From an uncultured Campylobacter sp. (GTDB lineage Bacteria; Campylobacterota; Campylobacteria; Campylobacterales; Campylobacteraceae), in contig NZ_CALHVM010000059.1 in NCBI RefSeq assembly GCF_938039205.1, positions 62,001 through 126,000 on the forward strand: a stretch of DNA of 64,000 nt, read 5' to 3'. The notes beneath the pieces were generated by a model that worked only from the letters and a program-made list of their open reading frames with translations, ran no database searches and was not told the DNA's origin. Numbering within the stretch: the stretch's first letter is position 1; the number at the start of each line of letters is the position of its first letter. A program made the translations under genes and the position numbers. Of this stretch, positions 1 through 9,026 are shown one piece after another.

Positions 1-233
1 TTGTCTTTTAGTTCATCTAGGCTTTTTATCTGCGCGTCGTAGGCCTTTTTGACGTTTAGCGCGGCTGCGGCGATACCGACGGCGACGCCCGCAAACAGCG
101 TCCACGTCCAGCCCGTTTCCTTCATCATCCAGTAGCCAAACCCTGCCCCGATAGCAAGCGCCACGACGATAGAAACGCCCAGACTTAGCTGCTCGGCGCC
201 TTTTACGACGTCGCCTAAATTTATCTTCGCCAT
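1..233 (-). CDS. AtpZ/AtpI-like small membrane protein, 3' end beyond window
   Basis: An open frame starts with ATG at 233-231 and runs off the left edge; 77 codons are visible and no stop is seen. The start overlaps the hemL stop by one base (TAATG), so the two are translationally coupled. The protein begins [19 protein letters not shown] and then shows two hydrophobic segments (about residues 17-37 and 43-62) joined by a short turn containing MKETGWTW. This two-helix hairpin is the plan of the AtpZ/AtpI family, thought to be an Mg/Ca transporter or assembly factor next to F0F1 ATPase. In C. jejuni a small integral membrane protein also follows hemL (recalled, not searched). The role is inferred from shape and context only. 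Confidence 0.7.
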   Translation of the reverse strand, partial: MAKINLGDVVKGAEQLSLGVSIVVALAIGAGFGYWMMKETGWTWTLFAGVAVGIAAAALNVKKAYDAQIKSLDELKD

Positions 234-1648
234 TAGGCAAATCCCCAGCTGTTTTTCATACGCTCTTGTATCGCTTCACGCTCTTTTCTGGCCTCTTTTA
301 GACGCTCTTCTAGATCGGCGATCCTTGCTTTTACCTCGCGCATCTCCTCGTTCTCGCTAGCGCTCTCCGCAGCTATCTCGGCAAAGCTCTCGTCCGCGGC
401 TTTAATGGCAAATTTGATATCCTCTTCGCTCATCGCGTCGCAGATAAAGCCCGTCTCAAACTGGCTAGGCGCTAGATAGACGCCCTTTTCAAGCATTTTG
501 GCGTGAAATTTGGCGTAAAGCTTGGTATCGCTTTTTAACGCGTCGTCGTAGTTTTTAACCTCGCTTGCGGTAAAGAAAAAGCCAAACATTGAGCCTCGCA
601 CCGTCGTTTGCAGAGCGATGCCGTGCTTCGTGGCGACGCTTTTTAGCCCGTGAGCGAACAGTACGGCTAGTTTGTTTAGGCGGTCGTAAAGCTCATCGTC
701 GGCGAAAATTTTACTTAGGCTTGCGATGCCGGCGGCCATGGCTACGGGATTGCCGCTTAGCGTGCCTGCCTGATACACCGCGCCTTCGGGGCTTAGGCAG
801 TCCATGATAGCGGCCTTTCCGCCAAACGCCGCCGCAGGGCAACCGCCGCCGATAACCTTACCAAAGGTCACGAGATCAGCCTCTATGCCGTTAAATTCAA
901 ACGATCCATGCCTACTCGCGCGAAATCCGCTCATAACCTCGTCGAAAATCAGCACTGCGCCGTTTTCGTCGCAAAGGCGTCTAAGCTCGCTCAAAAACTC
1001 GTTATCAGCAGGCACTAGACCCATATTTCCCGCGATCGGCTCGATGATTAGCGCGCCGATTTTGCCCGGATTTGCCTCAAATATCGCCCGCACGCTTTCT
1101 ATATCGTTGTAGCGCGCTAGATACGTGTTCTTCACCACGTCTGCCGGCACGCCGCCGCTAGAAGCGTTGCCGTAGGTCGTCGCGCCGCTGCCTGCTTTTA
1201 CCAAAAGCGCGTCGCTGTGTCCGTGATAGCAGCCTTCAAATTTTATCAGCCCGTCCTTACCGCTAAAGCCGCGCGCCACGCGGATAGCGCTCATAGTGGC
1301 CTCCGTGCCAGAGCTAACAAAACGCACCTTTTCGACGTTTTTAAACTCGTCGCAGATTAGTTTGGCTAGCTTCGTCTCCAAATTTGATGGAGCGCCAAAG
1401 CTTAGTCCCTTTTTAGCCGTCGCTATCACCGCACTCTCGATGTCGGGATCGCAGTGCCCGAAAATAAGCGGTCCCCAGCTCTGGATGAAGTCCAGATAGC
1501 GGTTTCCCTCGATATCGACCAGATACGCGCCCTCGCCGCGATCTACTACAAAAGGCTCGCCGCCTACGCTGCCAAACGCGCGAACGGGCGAATCCACGCC
1601 GCCCGGGATATATTTTTTAGCTAGCCCGAAAGCTTCTTTGTTAGTCAT
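233..1648 (-). CDS. hemL: Glutamate-1-semialdehyde 2,1-aminomutase
   Basis: This PLP enzyme converts glutamate-1-semialdehyde to 5-aminolevulinate in the C5 route to heme. The N-terminus has the family signature [11 protein letters not shown], the substrate region [17 protein letters not shown] is near residue 115, and the Schiff-base lysine lies in TFGKVIGGG (about residue 264). The conserved enzyme ends near residue 425. Here about 45 extra residues follow, rich in Glu, Lys and Arg with heptad spacing ([20 protein letters not shown]), predicting a coiled-coil tail not usual in the family. The start overlaps the upstream cytochrome gene by 4 nt, and the stop overlaps the downstream AtpZ-like gene by 1 nt. 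Confidence 0.95.
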   Translation of the reverse strand: MTNKEAFGLAKKYIPGGVDSPVRAFGSVGGEPFVVDRGEGAYLVDIEGNRYLDFIQSWGPLIFGHCDPDIESAVIATAKKGLSFGAPSNLETKLAKLICDEFKNVEKVRFVSSGTEATMSAIRVARGFSGKDGLIKFEGCYHGHSDALLVKAGSGATTYGNASSGGVPADVVKNTYLARYNDIESVRAIFEANPGKIGALIIEPIAGNMGLVPADNEFLSELRRLCDENGAVLIFDEVMSGFRASRHGSFEFNGIEADLVTFGKVIGGGCPAAAFGGKAAIMDCLSPEGAVYQAGTLSGNPVAMAAGIASLSKIFADDELYDRLNKLAVLFAHGLKSVATKHGIALQTTVRGSMFGFFFTASEVKNYDDALKSDTKLYAKFHAKMLEKGVYLAPSQFETGFICDAMSEEDIKFAIKAADESFAEIAAESASENEEMREVKARIADLEERLKEARKEREAIQERMKNSWGFA

Positions 1649-2001
1649 TTTTTATCCTTGTTGAAATTTATAACGTATTCGTAAAGCAAATTTATCTCTT
1701 CGTCGGTAAGAAAGTAGCTAGGCATCACGCTTCTAGCGCTTAGCACGCCCTCTTTAAACGCCTCAAAATCAAGATTGTTTATCCTGGGCGCTCTTAGCTC
1801 GTCGTCGATGACCTGCTTGGTTTTTTTATCGAAATGTCTATATTTTGATATGAGTGAGCCCTCGCCGCCCTTGCCGTGACACTTGTCGCAGCCGATGCCG
1901 CGCGGGTTTTGATAGAGCATCTTTGCGTATTCGTTTTTCGTGATAAAATCGCTCGCAAACGCCGCGCCGCAAAGCAACCAAAAAATCAGCCAAATTTTCA
2001 T
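1645..2001 (-). CDS. Small periplasmic monoheme cytochrome c
   Basis: The 118-residue protein has a cleavable signal peptide ([17 protein letters not shown]). One heme-binding CxxCH motif follows ([12 protein letters not shown], near residue 38). A likely distal Met ligand is in the segment [19 protein letters not shown] near the C-terminus, the usual arrangement in class I cytochromes c. It is first in the operon with hemL (4-nt overlap), so heme synthesis and a heme protein are co-expressed. The electron partner cannot be read from sequence. A similar periplasmic protein precedes hemL in C. jejuni (recalled). Confidence 0.85.
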   Translation of the reverse strand: MKIWLIFWLLCGAAFASDFITKNEYAKMLYQNPRGIGCDKCHGKGGEGSLISKYRHFDKKTKQVIDDELRAPRINNLDFEAFKEGVLSARSVMPSYFLTDEEINLLYEYVINFNKDKK

Positions 2002-2083
2002 AAATTCTTTCGCTTTTTCGTAAATTTAATCTAAAATTAGCTATCATACAATCTTTGCGATTAAAAAGTAATAAAGGACGAAA

Positions 2084-2935
2084 ATGACGATATTAGACGG
2101 CAAAAACGTAAGCGCACAAGTAAAGGAAAGAGTAAAAAACGAAGCGTTAAATTTGAAAAATCAAGGCATAGAGCCGGCGCTTGCGGTGATACTGGTCGGC
2201 GAGGATAAAGCCAGCCAAACCTACGTCGCGGCAAAAGAAAAAGCCTGCATAGCATGCGAGATAAAAAGCGTTATGCACCGCTTGCCAGAGTCTACGACGC
2301 AAAGCGAGCTAATCGCGCTAATAGACGTGCTAAATTTAGACGACGGCATCGACGGCATATTAGTGCAGCTGCCGCTACCAAAGCACATAGATACGAATAA
2401 AATTTTAGAAACCATTAGCCCCGAAAAAGACGTGGACGGCTTTGCCGCGATAAACGTCGGTAAACTAGCTAGCGGACTTGACGGGTTCGTACCGTGCACG
2501 CCGCTAGGCATAATGGAAATTTTTAAAGCGTACGATATAAATTTAGAGGGCAAAAATGCCGTCGTGATCGGACGTAGCAACATCGTGGGCAAACCGATGG
2601 CAAATCTACTGCTAAACGCCAACGCGACCGTAACCGTGACGCATAGCAAAACACGAAATTTAAAAGAAATTTGCGCGGACGCCGACATCCTAGTAGCGGC
2701 TATTGGCAGGGCTGATTTCGTAACGGCTGATATGGTAAAAGAGGGTGCCGTCGTAATCGACGTAGGCATAAACCGCATGGACGACGGCAAGCTAAAAGGC
2801 GACGTCAAATTTGACGAAGTAGCTCCAAAATGCTCGTTTATAACTCCAGTTCCCGGAGGCGTAGGTCCGATGACTATCGCGATGTTGCTATCTAACACCA
2901 TAAAATCAGCCAAAAACCGCGCGAAAAAGGCATAA
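2084..2935 (+). CDS. folD: Methylenetetrahydrofolate dehydrogenase / cyclohydrolase
   Basis: This bifunctional enzyme interconverts 5,10-methylene-, methenyl- and 10-formyl-tetrahydrofolate in one-carbon metabolism. The 283 residues match the family length. Visible motifs are the catalytic YVAAKEKAC (Lys near residue 55), VDGFAAINVGKL, the NADP-binding VVIGRSNIVGKPMANLLL near residue 165, and the C-terminal PVPGGVGPMTIAMLL. A good RBS (AAAGGACG) precedes ATG at 2084. The hemL operon diverges, and a TACAAT near 2047 may be the -10 box. It lies 3 nt upstream of lepB, so the two are probably co-transcribed, as in C. jejuni. Confidence 0.96.
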   Translation: MTILDGKNVSAQVKERVKNEALNLKNQGIEPALAVILVGEDKASQTYVAAKEKACIACEIKSVMHRLPESTTQSELIALIDVLNLDDGIDGILVQLPLPKHIDTNKILETISPEKDVDGFAAINVGKLASGLDGFVPCTPLGIMEIFKAYDINLEGKNAVVIGRSNIVGKPMANLLLNANATVTVTHSKTRNLKEICADADILVAAIGRADFVTADMVKEGAVVIDVGINRMDDGKLKGDVKFDEVAPKCSFITPVPGGVGPMTIAMLLSNTIKSAKNRAKKA

Positions 2936-2938
2936 ATT

Positions 2939-3805
2939 TTGAAAAAAGCGTTTAATAAATTTTTAGATTTTTCAAACAGCTGGACGGGCACGGTCATCAT
3001 CGTCTTGCTCGTGATTTTCTTTGTCGCGCAGGCCTTCGTAATACCATCAGGTTCAATGAAGGATACGCTTTTAGTCGGCGATCATCTTTTCGTTAAAAAA
3101 TTTAGCTACGGCATCTCGACCCCGCGCATTCCGTGGATCGAGGTTAAGGTTTTGCCCGATTTTAACGGTAACGGCCACCTCATCGAAGGAGCAAAGCCGC
3201 AGCGCGGCGATATCGTAGTTTTCCGCTATCCGCACGATGAAAAGATCCACTACGTCAAGCGAAATTTCGCGGTCGGCGGCGATGAAGTGATTTTCACCGA
3301 AAAGGCGCTATTTTTGCACCCGCACGAGGGCGAGGAGTTTATAAAGGCAAATTTTGACGAAAAAGATATAGTAAAATTTGGCGGCAAGCTTTTCGTACGC
3401 GAGCCATATAAATTCGGCGGCATCCACTACGACGAGAAGGTAAATTTATTTGAACTAGCCGTAAACTACCTAAACTCGAGCAAATTCGCCATGCAACCCG
3501 TTATCGTAAACGAGCTACCAAGCGTAGGCAACTATCCGTTTAACGCATTTTATTTTCAGGTTCCAGAGGGCGAGTTTTTCATGATCGGCGATAACCGCGA
3601 CCACTCAAACGACAGCCGCTTTTGGGGGCCCGTGGCTTATAAAAACATAGTCGGCAAGCCGTGGTTCGTATATTTTAGCTGGGATGACGAATACAAAATC
3701 AGATGGAATAGAGTCGGTAAGAGCGTGGACTTTATACAAAACTCGCCCGAGCTGCTAGACGCCGCCAGAGCCGAAGCTAAAAACGACGGAAACAAGATCG
3801 AATGA
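2939..3805 (+). CDS. lepB: Signal peptidase I
   Basis: This membrane serine protease removes signal peptides from exported proteins. Translation starts at TTG 2939, 3 nt after the folD stop; no ATG fits the N-terminus. One transmembrane segment (about residues 16-34) precedes the nucleophile box IPSGSMKDTLLVGDH. The Lys general base is in HYVKRNFAVGGDE, and the C-terminal signature GDNRDHSNDSRFWGPV is intact. An insert of about 60 residues lies between the Lys box and the GDNRDHS box, typical of epsilonproteobacterial LepB. The stop overlaps the start of the next gene by 4 nt. Confidence 0.95.
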   Translation: MKKAFNKFLDFSNSWTGTVIIVLLVIFFVAQAFVIPSGSMKDTLLVGDHLFVKKFSYGISTPRIPWIEVKVLPDFNGNGHLIEGAKPQRGDIVVFRYPHDEKIHYVKRNFAVGGDEVIFTEKALFLHPHEGEEFIKANFDEKDIVKFGGKLFVREPYKFGGIHYDEKVNLFELAVNYLNSSKFAMQPVIVNELPSVGNYPFNAFYFQVPEGEFFMIGDNRDHSNDSRFWGPVAYKNIVGKPWFVYFSWDDEYKIRWNRVGKSVDFIQNSPELLDAARAEAKNDGNKIE

Positions 3806-4443
3806 ACCTTGATAGCATCGACTTCGCTCAAGTTGCGATCCTAGTCGCCGTACTCGTTATCTCCGTCGTCGGGCATGAGATCGCGCACGGATACGCGGCA
3901 TTTAAATTTGGCGACCTAACCGCTAAAAATTTAGGGCGGCTCAGCATAAATCCCATAAAACACGTCGATCCGCTAGGCACTATCGTCGTGCCGGCACTCA
4001 TGTATCTTAGCACGGGAGTGACGTTTGGCTGGGCTAAACCCGTACCCATAAATTTACGCACGGTGCTTTATAACGGCGGCTACAAGGCCGCTATCATCGT
4101 CGCGCTTGCGGGTATCGCATACAACCTTGCTCTTTTTGCGCTAGCGTTTTGCCTATTTAAATTTATAGGTTTTGACGGCGCGGTAGCGGAGTTTGTATTT
4201 ATGCTTGCAGCCGTAAATTTAGTCCTAGCCCTCTTTAACCTCTATCCCATCCCGCCTCTTGATGGCTCAAAGGCGCTTGAGTATCTTTTACGCATTTTTG
4301 GGCTTCACGGCGCGGCAAACTGGCTAAATAGCATGCAAAGATACGGCTTTATCGCGCTAGTTATCATCGTGATCTCGCCGCTAAAGGATTATTTTTTCGA
4401 GCCGATACGATATGCCGTGGCGATCATGAGGATGTTTTTGTAA
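3802..4443 (+). CDS. M50 (site-2 protease) family membrane metalloprotease
   Basis: This integral membrane zinc protease has 213 residues and about five to six hydrophobic segments. The HExxH zinc motif is present as VVGHEIAHGYAAFKFGD near residue 25. The third ligand region is present as NLYPIPPLDGSKAL near residue 150. This is the short form without a PDZ domain (Rv2869/SpoIVFB-like group), not the long RseP. Substrates are unknown. It overlaps lepB by 4 nt (ATGA), so translation is probably coupled. Confidence 0.88.
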   Translation: MNLDSIDFAQVAILVAVLVISVVGHEIAHGYAAFKFGDLTAKNLGRLSINPIKHVDPLGTIVVPALMYLSTGVTFGWAKPVPINLRTVLYNGGYKAAIIVALAGIAYNLALFALAFCLFKFIGFDGAVAEFVFMLAAVNLVLALFNLYPIPPLDGSKALEYLLRIFGLHGAANWLNSMQRYGFIALVIIVISPLKDYFFEPIRYAVAIMRMFL

Positions 4444-4466
4444 ACGGCAAATTTTAAAATTTAGCC

Positions 4467-4501
4467 TAAATTTCGCTCCTAAAGGCTTGCGGCGAAATTT
4501 T
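4467..4501. terminator. Hairpin after the folD-lepB-M50 operon
   Basis: A 9-bp inverted repeat AAATTTCGC / GCGAAATTT (4468-4476 and 4492-4500) lies between the M50 gene stop and the rpiB promoter. There is only a short T-run on the plus strand, so it is a weak candidate terminator. Confidence 0.35.
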
Positions 4502-4519
4502 ACTTTAATGCTTTTTTGC

Positions 4520-4525
4520 TATAAT
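4520..4525 (+). promoter_or_regulatory. -10 box for rpiB operon
   Basis: TATAAT is preceded by T-rich sequence and TTTTTTGC, the extended -10 layout usual for Campylobacter sigma-70 promoters. It lies 29 nt before the rpiB ATG. Confidence 0.65.
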
Positions 4526-4553
4526 TAAGCATTTTTTAGCTTATGGAAATTTC

Positions 4554-4994
4554 ATGAAAATAGACAAAATTTTTATCGCGAGCGACCACGCGGGCTTTGA
4601 TCTTAAGGCGCAAATTTGCGGGCTTTTAAAAAACGAAGGTTTTGACGTATGCGATCTAGGAACGCATAGCAAAGATAGCGTCGATTATCCAGATTTTGCC
4701 GAGCTTATGGCGCAAAATTTACGCGGCGAGAACGAATACGGCGTGCTAATCTGCGGCACGGGTATCGGCATCAGTATCGCGGCCAACCGCCATTCGCACG
4801 TTCGCTGCGCGCTTTGTCACGACGTCACAACGGCAAAACTAGCGCGCGAGCACAACGACGCAAACGTACTAGCCATGGGCGCTAGAACGATCGGCGACGC
4901 GGTTGCGGCAGATATGATAAAAGCCTTTTTCGCTACCGAATTTGCCGGCGGCAGGCACGAAAGACGCGTGAAAAAGCTAGGAGGCGAGAAATGA
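4554..4994 (+). CDS. rpiB: Ribose-5-phosphate isomerase B
   Basis: This enzyme interconverts ribose-5-phosphate and ribulose-5-phosphate in the pentose phosphate pathway. The 146 residues match the RpiB/LacAB family. Visible signatures are ASDHAGFDLK at the N-terminus, the catalytic region LICGTGIGISIAANR (Cys near residue 67), and HDVTTAKLAREHNDANVLAMG. It is first in a plus-strand run with a coiled-coil membrane protein and apt. Placing ribose-5-phosphate isomerase by a PRPP-using enzyme makes metabolic sense, though co-regulation is inferred. The stop overlaps the next start by 4 nt. Confidence 0.95.
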   Translation: MKIDKIFIASDHAGFDLKAQICGLLKNEGFDVCDLGTHSKDSVDYPDFAELMAQNLRGENEYGVLICGTGIGISIAANRHSHVRCALCHDVTTAKLAREHNDANVLAMGARTIGDAVAADMIKAFFATEFAGGRHERRVKKLGGEK

Positions 4995-5320
4995 CTGATT
5001 GGCTCGTACTTACCGTTTTGATATGCATTTGTATCTATCTCACCGTTATGGTGTTTTATTTTAAAACCTTGCTTAAAAAAGAGCGCGCGACGCGCGATTT
5101 TATGAAAAACAATCTCCAAGATACCGAAGTCGTCATCCGCAAGCTGCAAGTCCAGCTACAGCGCGGTCTTGGCAACATCGACATCCTCACAGACGAACTC
5201 AATAAAGTCAAAAACGATGCCAACGCCCTTCGCACCAGAAACTCGCAGTACCGCCTAGAAAACGACAAACTCCGCCAGCGTATCCGCGAACTAGAGGGCA
5301 AAATCGAAGCGCTACTATAA
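4991..5320 (+). CDS. Membrane-anchored coiled-coil protein, function unknown
   Basis: The 109-residue protein has one N-terminal transmembrane helix (WLVLTVLICICIYLTVMVFYF). A long charged region follows with heptad periodicity to the C-terminus (LQVQLQRGLGNIDILTDELN, then LENDKLRQRIRELEGKIE). No catalytic motif is visible. It overlaps rpiB by 4 nt and sits 20 nt before apt, so it is part of that operon. The layout resembles small divisome or envelope coiled-coil proteins, but no family is recognised with confidence. Confidence 0.75.
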   Translation: MTDWLVLTVLICICIYLTVMVFYFKTLLKKERATRDFMKNNLQDTEVVIRKLQVQLQRGLGNIDILTDELNKVKNDANALRTRNSQYRLENDKLRQRIRELEGKIEALL

Positions 5321-5340
5321 ATCAAATTTAAAGGCAAAAA

Positions 5341-5889
5341 ATGAAAGAACTAGACAAAGCGGGGAAGGAGTTTTTATTAAATTCTATCCGCTGCATAAAC
5401 GATTTTCCAAAACCTGGCATAGTATTTCGCGATATCACGACGCTACTGAATAATAAAGAGGCGTTTAATTTTTTAATGGATCATCTAGTTGTCAGATACG
5501 AGGACGCCGATATCGATTTTATAGCCGGCATCGAGTCGCGCGGATTTATATTCGCAGCGGCCTTGGCAGCTAGGCTGCGACTGCCTTTCGTGCCGATTAG
5601 AAAGCCTAAAAAACTACCCTACATCACGATCTCGCAAAAATATAGCCTAGAATACGGCGTGGATGAGGTGCAAATTCACGTTGACGCATTCGGCGAAAAA
5701 GCGGGCGCAAAAGTGCTTTTAATCGACGATCTAATCGCTACGGGAGGCACGGCCAAGGCTAGCGTCGAGCTAATCAATCAAACAAACGCCGTTTGCGTAG
5801 AGGCCTGCTTTTTGATTGATTTAAAGGATCTTGGCGGTAGCGCAAATTTACGCTCGCTAACTAAAATTTACAGCATTTTGGAGCTATGA
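5341..5889 (+). CDS. apt: Adenine phosphoribosyltransferase
   Basis: This purine salvage enzyme makes AMP from adenine and PRPP. The 182 residues fit the type I phosphoribosyltransferase fold. Visible signatures are [12 protein letters not shown] at residue 22, the [16 protein letters not shown] segment, and the PRPP loop [17 protein letters not shown] near residue 125. An AAAGGCA-type RBS precedes the ATG. The stop overlaps the DedA gene start by 4 nt. Confidence 0.95.
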   Translation: MKELDKAGKEFLLNSIRCINDFPKPGIVFRDITTLLNNKEAFNFLMDHLVVRYEDADIDFIAGIESRGFIFAAALAARLRLPFVPIRKPKKLPYITISQKYSLEYGVDEVQIHVDAFGEKAGAKVLLIDDLIATGGTAKASVELINQTNAVCVEACFLIDLKDLGGSANLRSLTKIYSILEL

Positions 5890-6491
5890 TGGAAGAATTT
5901 TTTACAAAACTACTCATCGAGTACGGCTACATCATACTTTTCGTCTGGTGCATAATGGAAGGCGAAATGGCGCTCATAATGGCGGGAATCCTCTCTCATC
6001 AAACGCATATGCATATCGCGCCGGCCATCTTCGTAGCAGGTCTGGGCGGCTTTGTCGGGGATCAAATTTACTTTTATCTAGGCCGCTACAACAAAAAATA
6101 TATCGCTAAAAAACTTCATACGCAGCGCCGTAAATTCGCCATCGCGCACATAATGCTAAAAAAATACGGCTGGCCGATCATTTTTATTCAGCGCTATATG
6201 TACGGCTTTCGCGTCATCATACCGATGACCATAGGCTTAACCGGATACAGTGCGAAAAAATACGCGCTCATCAATCTAATAAGCGCGTGGTGCTGGGCTG
6301 CGATCACGATAATCCCCGCATGGGTTTTAGGCGAGCACATACTTGACATACTGCACAAAGCAAAAGAGCACTGGTACGTCGCCGTGCCGGTAGTGGCGCT
6401 ATTTTTGGGCATTTTGCTCTACGGCTTTAGGCGCATAGAAAATAAAATTTTAAACGATAGGAGACACAGAAGTGCAGTTTCAACTCACTAA
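5886..6491 (+). CDS. DedA (VTT/SNARE-associated) family membrane protein
   Basis: This 201-residue integral membrane protein has the DedA plan. It has the entry segment [19 protein letters not shown], then [14 protein letters not shown], the motif [20 protein letters not shown] carrying a conserved Arg, and a late [13 protein letters not shown] helix. DedA proteins act in membrane lipid flipping and proton-motive-force balance; UPF members flip undecaprenyl phosphate. It overlaps apt by 4 nt, and its last 20 nt overlap the pepA start. Confidence 0.88.
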   Translation: MMEEFFTKLLIEYGYIILFVWCIMEGEMALIMAGILSHQTHMHIAPAIFVAGLGGFVGDQIYFYLGRYNKKYIAKKLHTQRRKFAIAHIMLKKYGWPIIFIQRYMYGFRVIIPMTIGLTGYSAKKYALINLISAWCWAAITIIPAWVLGEHILDILHKAKEHWYVAVPVVALFLGILLYGFRRIENKILNDRRHRSAVSTH

Positions 6492-7923
6492 TAAAAAACT
6501 AAACGAAATCAAGGCTGATTTGGAGCTAATTTTCGTCGTAGATAAAAACCTAAAACATAAATTTATAAAAGACGAAAAGGCGTTTAAATTTGCCAACTAC
6601 AAGGGCGAGAGCGTCTTGCTTTTACTTGAAAGCGGCAGGGTTTACGTCCCGCTAAATAAGCTTGGCTATGACGAGCTTCGCATAGCTGCGGCAAAGGCCT
6701 ATAACGCCGTAAAATCGCTAAACATCAAAAGCCTAAAGCTAGCCTCATACGTCGCAGGTTGCCAAAAAATGAGCTTTCAAGCTCTAACCGAGGGCTTTTT
6801 GCTGGGCGCTTACGAATTTAACAAATACAAAGAAAAAAAAGAAAAATACGCGCTAAAAGATATTATTTTTAGCTCTGAGGAGTATAACGACAAGGACGTC
6901 CGCGAAAACGACGCAAAGGACGGCTTTACTCACGGCGAGATAATCGCCTCTGCGACAAATTTTACCAAAGATATCGTAAACGAAATACCTGAAATCTACA
7001 CTCCGCAAAAAATGGCCGAAGAGGCGCAAAATCTAGCCAAAAACTACCCAAATTTAAGCTGCAAAATTTACGACGAAAAATTCCTCGAAAAAGAAAAGAT
7101 GAACGCATTTTTAGCGGTAAACAGAGCCAGCATCCATCCACCTCGCCTCATCCACCTTATCTACAAGCCAAAAGGCGCAAAAAAACGCGTAATCTTCGTC
7201 GGCAAAGGGCTAACGTACGATAGCGGCGGACTTAGCCTAAAGCCGGCTGATTATATGCTAACGATGAAAGCCGACAAAAGCGGCGCGGCTGCGGCAATGG
7301 GTATAATTAAAGGCGCGGCGGAGCTAAATTTGCCGTTTGAAATTCACGCTATTTTAGGCGCGACCGAAAATATGATCGGCGGCAACGCCTATAAACCAGA
7401 CGACGTGCTGATATCTCGCAGCGGCGTTAGCATCGAGGTGCGCAACACCGACGCCGAGGGCCGTTTAGTACTTGCCGACTGCCTTAGCTACGCGCAGGAT
7501 TTTAAACCAGACGTGCTAATCGACATGGCGACGCTAACTGGCGCTTGCGTGGTGGGCCTTGGCGAATACACAAGCGGCATAATGGGCAACAATGAGGAGC
7601 TAAAGGCTGAATTTAAAGCAAAAGCTTCAAAAAGCGGCGAGCTAAATACGATTTTGGAGTTTAACCCGCACTTACGCGAGCTAATCAAAAGTCAGATCGC
7701 AGACGTCAGCAACACGGGATCCAGTCGTTACGGCGGCGCGATCACGGCGGGACTTTTCCTAGATAAATTTATAAAAGACGAATTTAAAGACAAGTGGATA
7801 CATCAAGATATCGCAGGCCCGGCTTACACCGAAAAAGCCTGGGGATATAACCAAGCGGGCGCGACGGGAGCTGGCGTGCGAATGAATCTTTATTATCTAT
7901 GCGCTATAGCAAAGGAGCTATAA
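6472..7923 (+). CDS. pepA: Leucyl aminopeptidase (M17)
   Basis: This two-metal cytosolic aminopeptidase releases N-terminal residues and in some bacteria also binds DNA. The start is GTG at 6472 with a good AGGAG 9 nt upstream, inside the end of the DedA gene. The C-terminal catalytic domain has VGKGLTYDSGGLSLKP, the metal and catalytic Lys segment MKADKSGAAAAMG, and the family signature NTDAEGRLVLADCLSYA. The 483 residues match Campylobacter PepA. The stop TAA shares one base with the ychF ATG (TAATG). Confidence 0.95.
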   Translation: MQFQLTNKKLNEIKADLELIFVVDKNLKHKFIKDEKAFKFANYKGESVLLLLESGRVYVPLNKLGYDELRIAAAKAYNAVKSLNIKSLKLASYVAGCQKMSFQALTEGFLLGAYEFNKYKEKKEKYALKDIIFSSEEYNDKDVRENDAKDGFTHGEIIASATNFTKDIVNEIPEIYTPQKMAEEAQNLAKNYPNLSCKIYDEKFLEKEKMNAFLAVNRASIHPPRLIHLIYKPKGAKKRVIFVGKGLTYDSGGLSLKPADYMLTMKADKSGAAAAMGIIKGAAELNLPFEIHAILGATENMIGGNAYKPDDVLISRSGVSIEVRNTDAEGRLVLADCLSYAQDFKPDVLIDMATLTGACVVGLGEYTSGIMGNNEELKAEFKAKASKSGELNTILEFNPHLRELIKSQIADVSNTGSSRYGGAITAGLFLDKFIKDEFKDKWIHQDIAGPAYTEKAWGYNQAGATGAGVRMNLYYLCAIAKEL

Positions 7924-9026
7924 TGGGACTAGCAGTAGGTATCGTAGGACTACCAAACGTAGGCAAATCAACCACTTTTAACGCACTAACGAAGGCGCAA
8001 AACGCCGAGAGCGCGAACTATCCGTTCTGCACGATCGAACCAAATAAAGCCGTCGTGCCAGTGCCCGATAAGCGCCTAGGCGAGCTAGCCAAAATCGTAA
8101 ATCCAAATAAAATCCAGTATTCAACTATCGAATTCGTCGATATCGCGGGGCTCGTAAAGGGCGCAAGCGCGGGCGAAGGGCTAGGAAATAAATTTCTCTC
8201 AAACATCCGCGAAACAGAGGTGATTTTACACATCGTGCGCTGCTTTGAGGATGAAAACATCACGCACGTAGAGGGCGGCGTCGATCCCGTCAGGGACGTC
8301 GAGATCATCGAGACCGAGCTCATCCTCGCCGACATCGAGCAGCTAAATAAAAAAATCGAGCGTCTAACCCGCGAAGCCAAAGCAAACGCAAAAGGCGCGA
8401 AAGAGGCGCTAGAGACGGCAAATGCGCTGCTAGCCCACCTAAACGACGGCAAAAGCGCGAGCAGCTTCGGCGGCAAGGACGACGACGCGTTTATAAATTT
8501 AAACAAAGAGCTAAGGTTGCTCAGCGCAAAAGAGGTCGTCTACGGCGCGAATGTCGATGAGGACGGCATCGCGCAGGATAATAAATACGTACAGGCGCTC
8601 CGTGAGTTTGCCGCGCGCTCGGGACATGAGGTTATTAAGCTTTGCGCCAAGATCGAAGAGGAGCTCGTGGGGCTTAGCGACGAAGAGGCGCATGAGTTTT
8701 TAAGCTCGCTCGGCACAAATGAAAGCGGTCTGGAAAAAATCATTAAAACGGCATTTGCGAAGCTAAATTTGATCAGCTACTTTACCGCGGGCGTCGTCGA
8801 GGTGCGCGCGTGGACGATCGTAAAAGGCTGGAAAGCGCCAAAAGCCGCCAGCGTCATCCACAACGACTTTGAGCGGGGATTTATCAGAGCCGAGGTCATC
8901 GGCTACGAGGACTACATCGCGTGCGGCGGCGAAAATCCGGCCAAAGAGGCGGGCAAAATGCGCCTAGAAGGCAAGGACTACGTCGTGCAAGACGGCGACG
9001 TGATGCATTTTAGATTTAACGTTTAA
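7923..9026 (+). CDS. ychF: Redox-regulated ATPase YchF
   Basis: This Obg-like P-loop protein hydrolyses ATP and binds the ribosome; it is linked to stress responses. I chose ATG 7923 (MGLAVGIVGLPNVGKS) over an upstream in-frame ATG because it has AAAGGAG at the right distance and matches the family N-terminus. That gives 367 residues. Motifs are G1 GLPNVGKSTTFNALTK, G3 DIAGLVKGASAGEGLGN, a coiled-coil region around residues 130-200, and a C-terminal TGS domain ending GKDYVVQDGDVMHFRFNV. It overlaps pepA by one base. Confidence 0.95.
   Translation: MGLAVGIVGLPNVGKSTTFNALTKAQNAESANYPFCTIEPNKAVVPVPDKRLGELAKIVNPNKIQYSTIEFVDIAGLVKGASAGEGLGNKFLSNIRETEVILHIVRCFEDENITHVEGGVDPVRDVEIIETELILADIEQLNKKIERLTREAKANAKGAKEALETANALLAHLNDGKSASSFGGKDDDAFINLNKELRLLSAKEVVYGANVDEDGIAQDNKYVQALREFAARSGHEVIKLCAKIEEELVGLSDEEAHEFLSSLGTNESGLEKIIKTAFAKLNLISYFTAGVVEVRAWTIVKGWKAPKAASVIHNDFERGFIRAEVIGYEDYIACGGENPAKEAGKMRLEGKDYVVQDGDVMHFRFNV

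Noticed and set aside
13..240. Arg-rich minus-strand frame at the left edge
   Set aside because: It is the wrong frame of the AtpZ-like gene that starts at 233 and runs off the edge.
2221..3000. Minus-strand open frame of 259 codons antisense to folD
   Set aside because: folD on the plus strand has every family motif; this frame has none.
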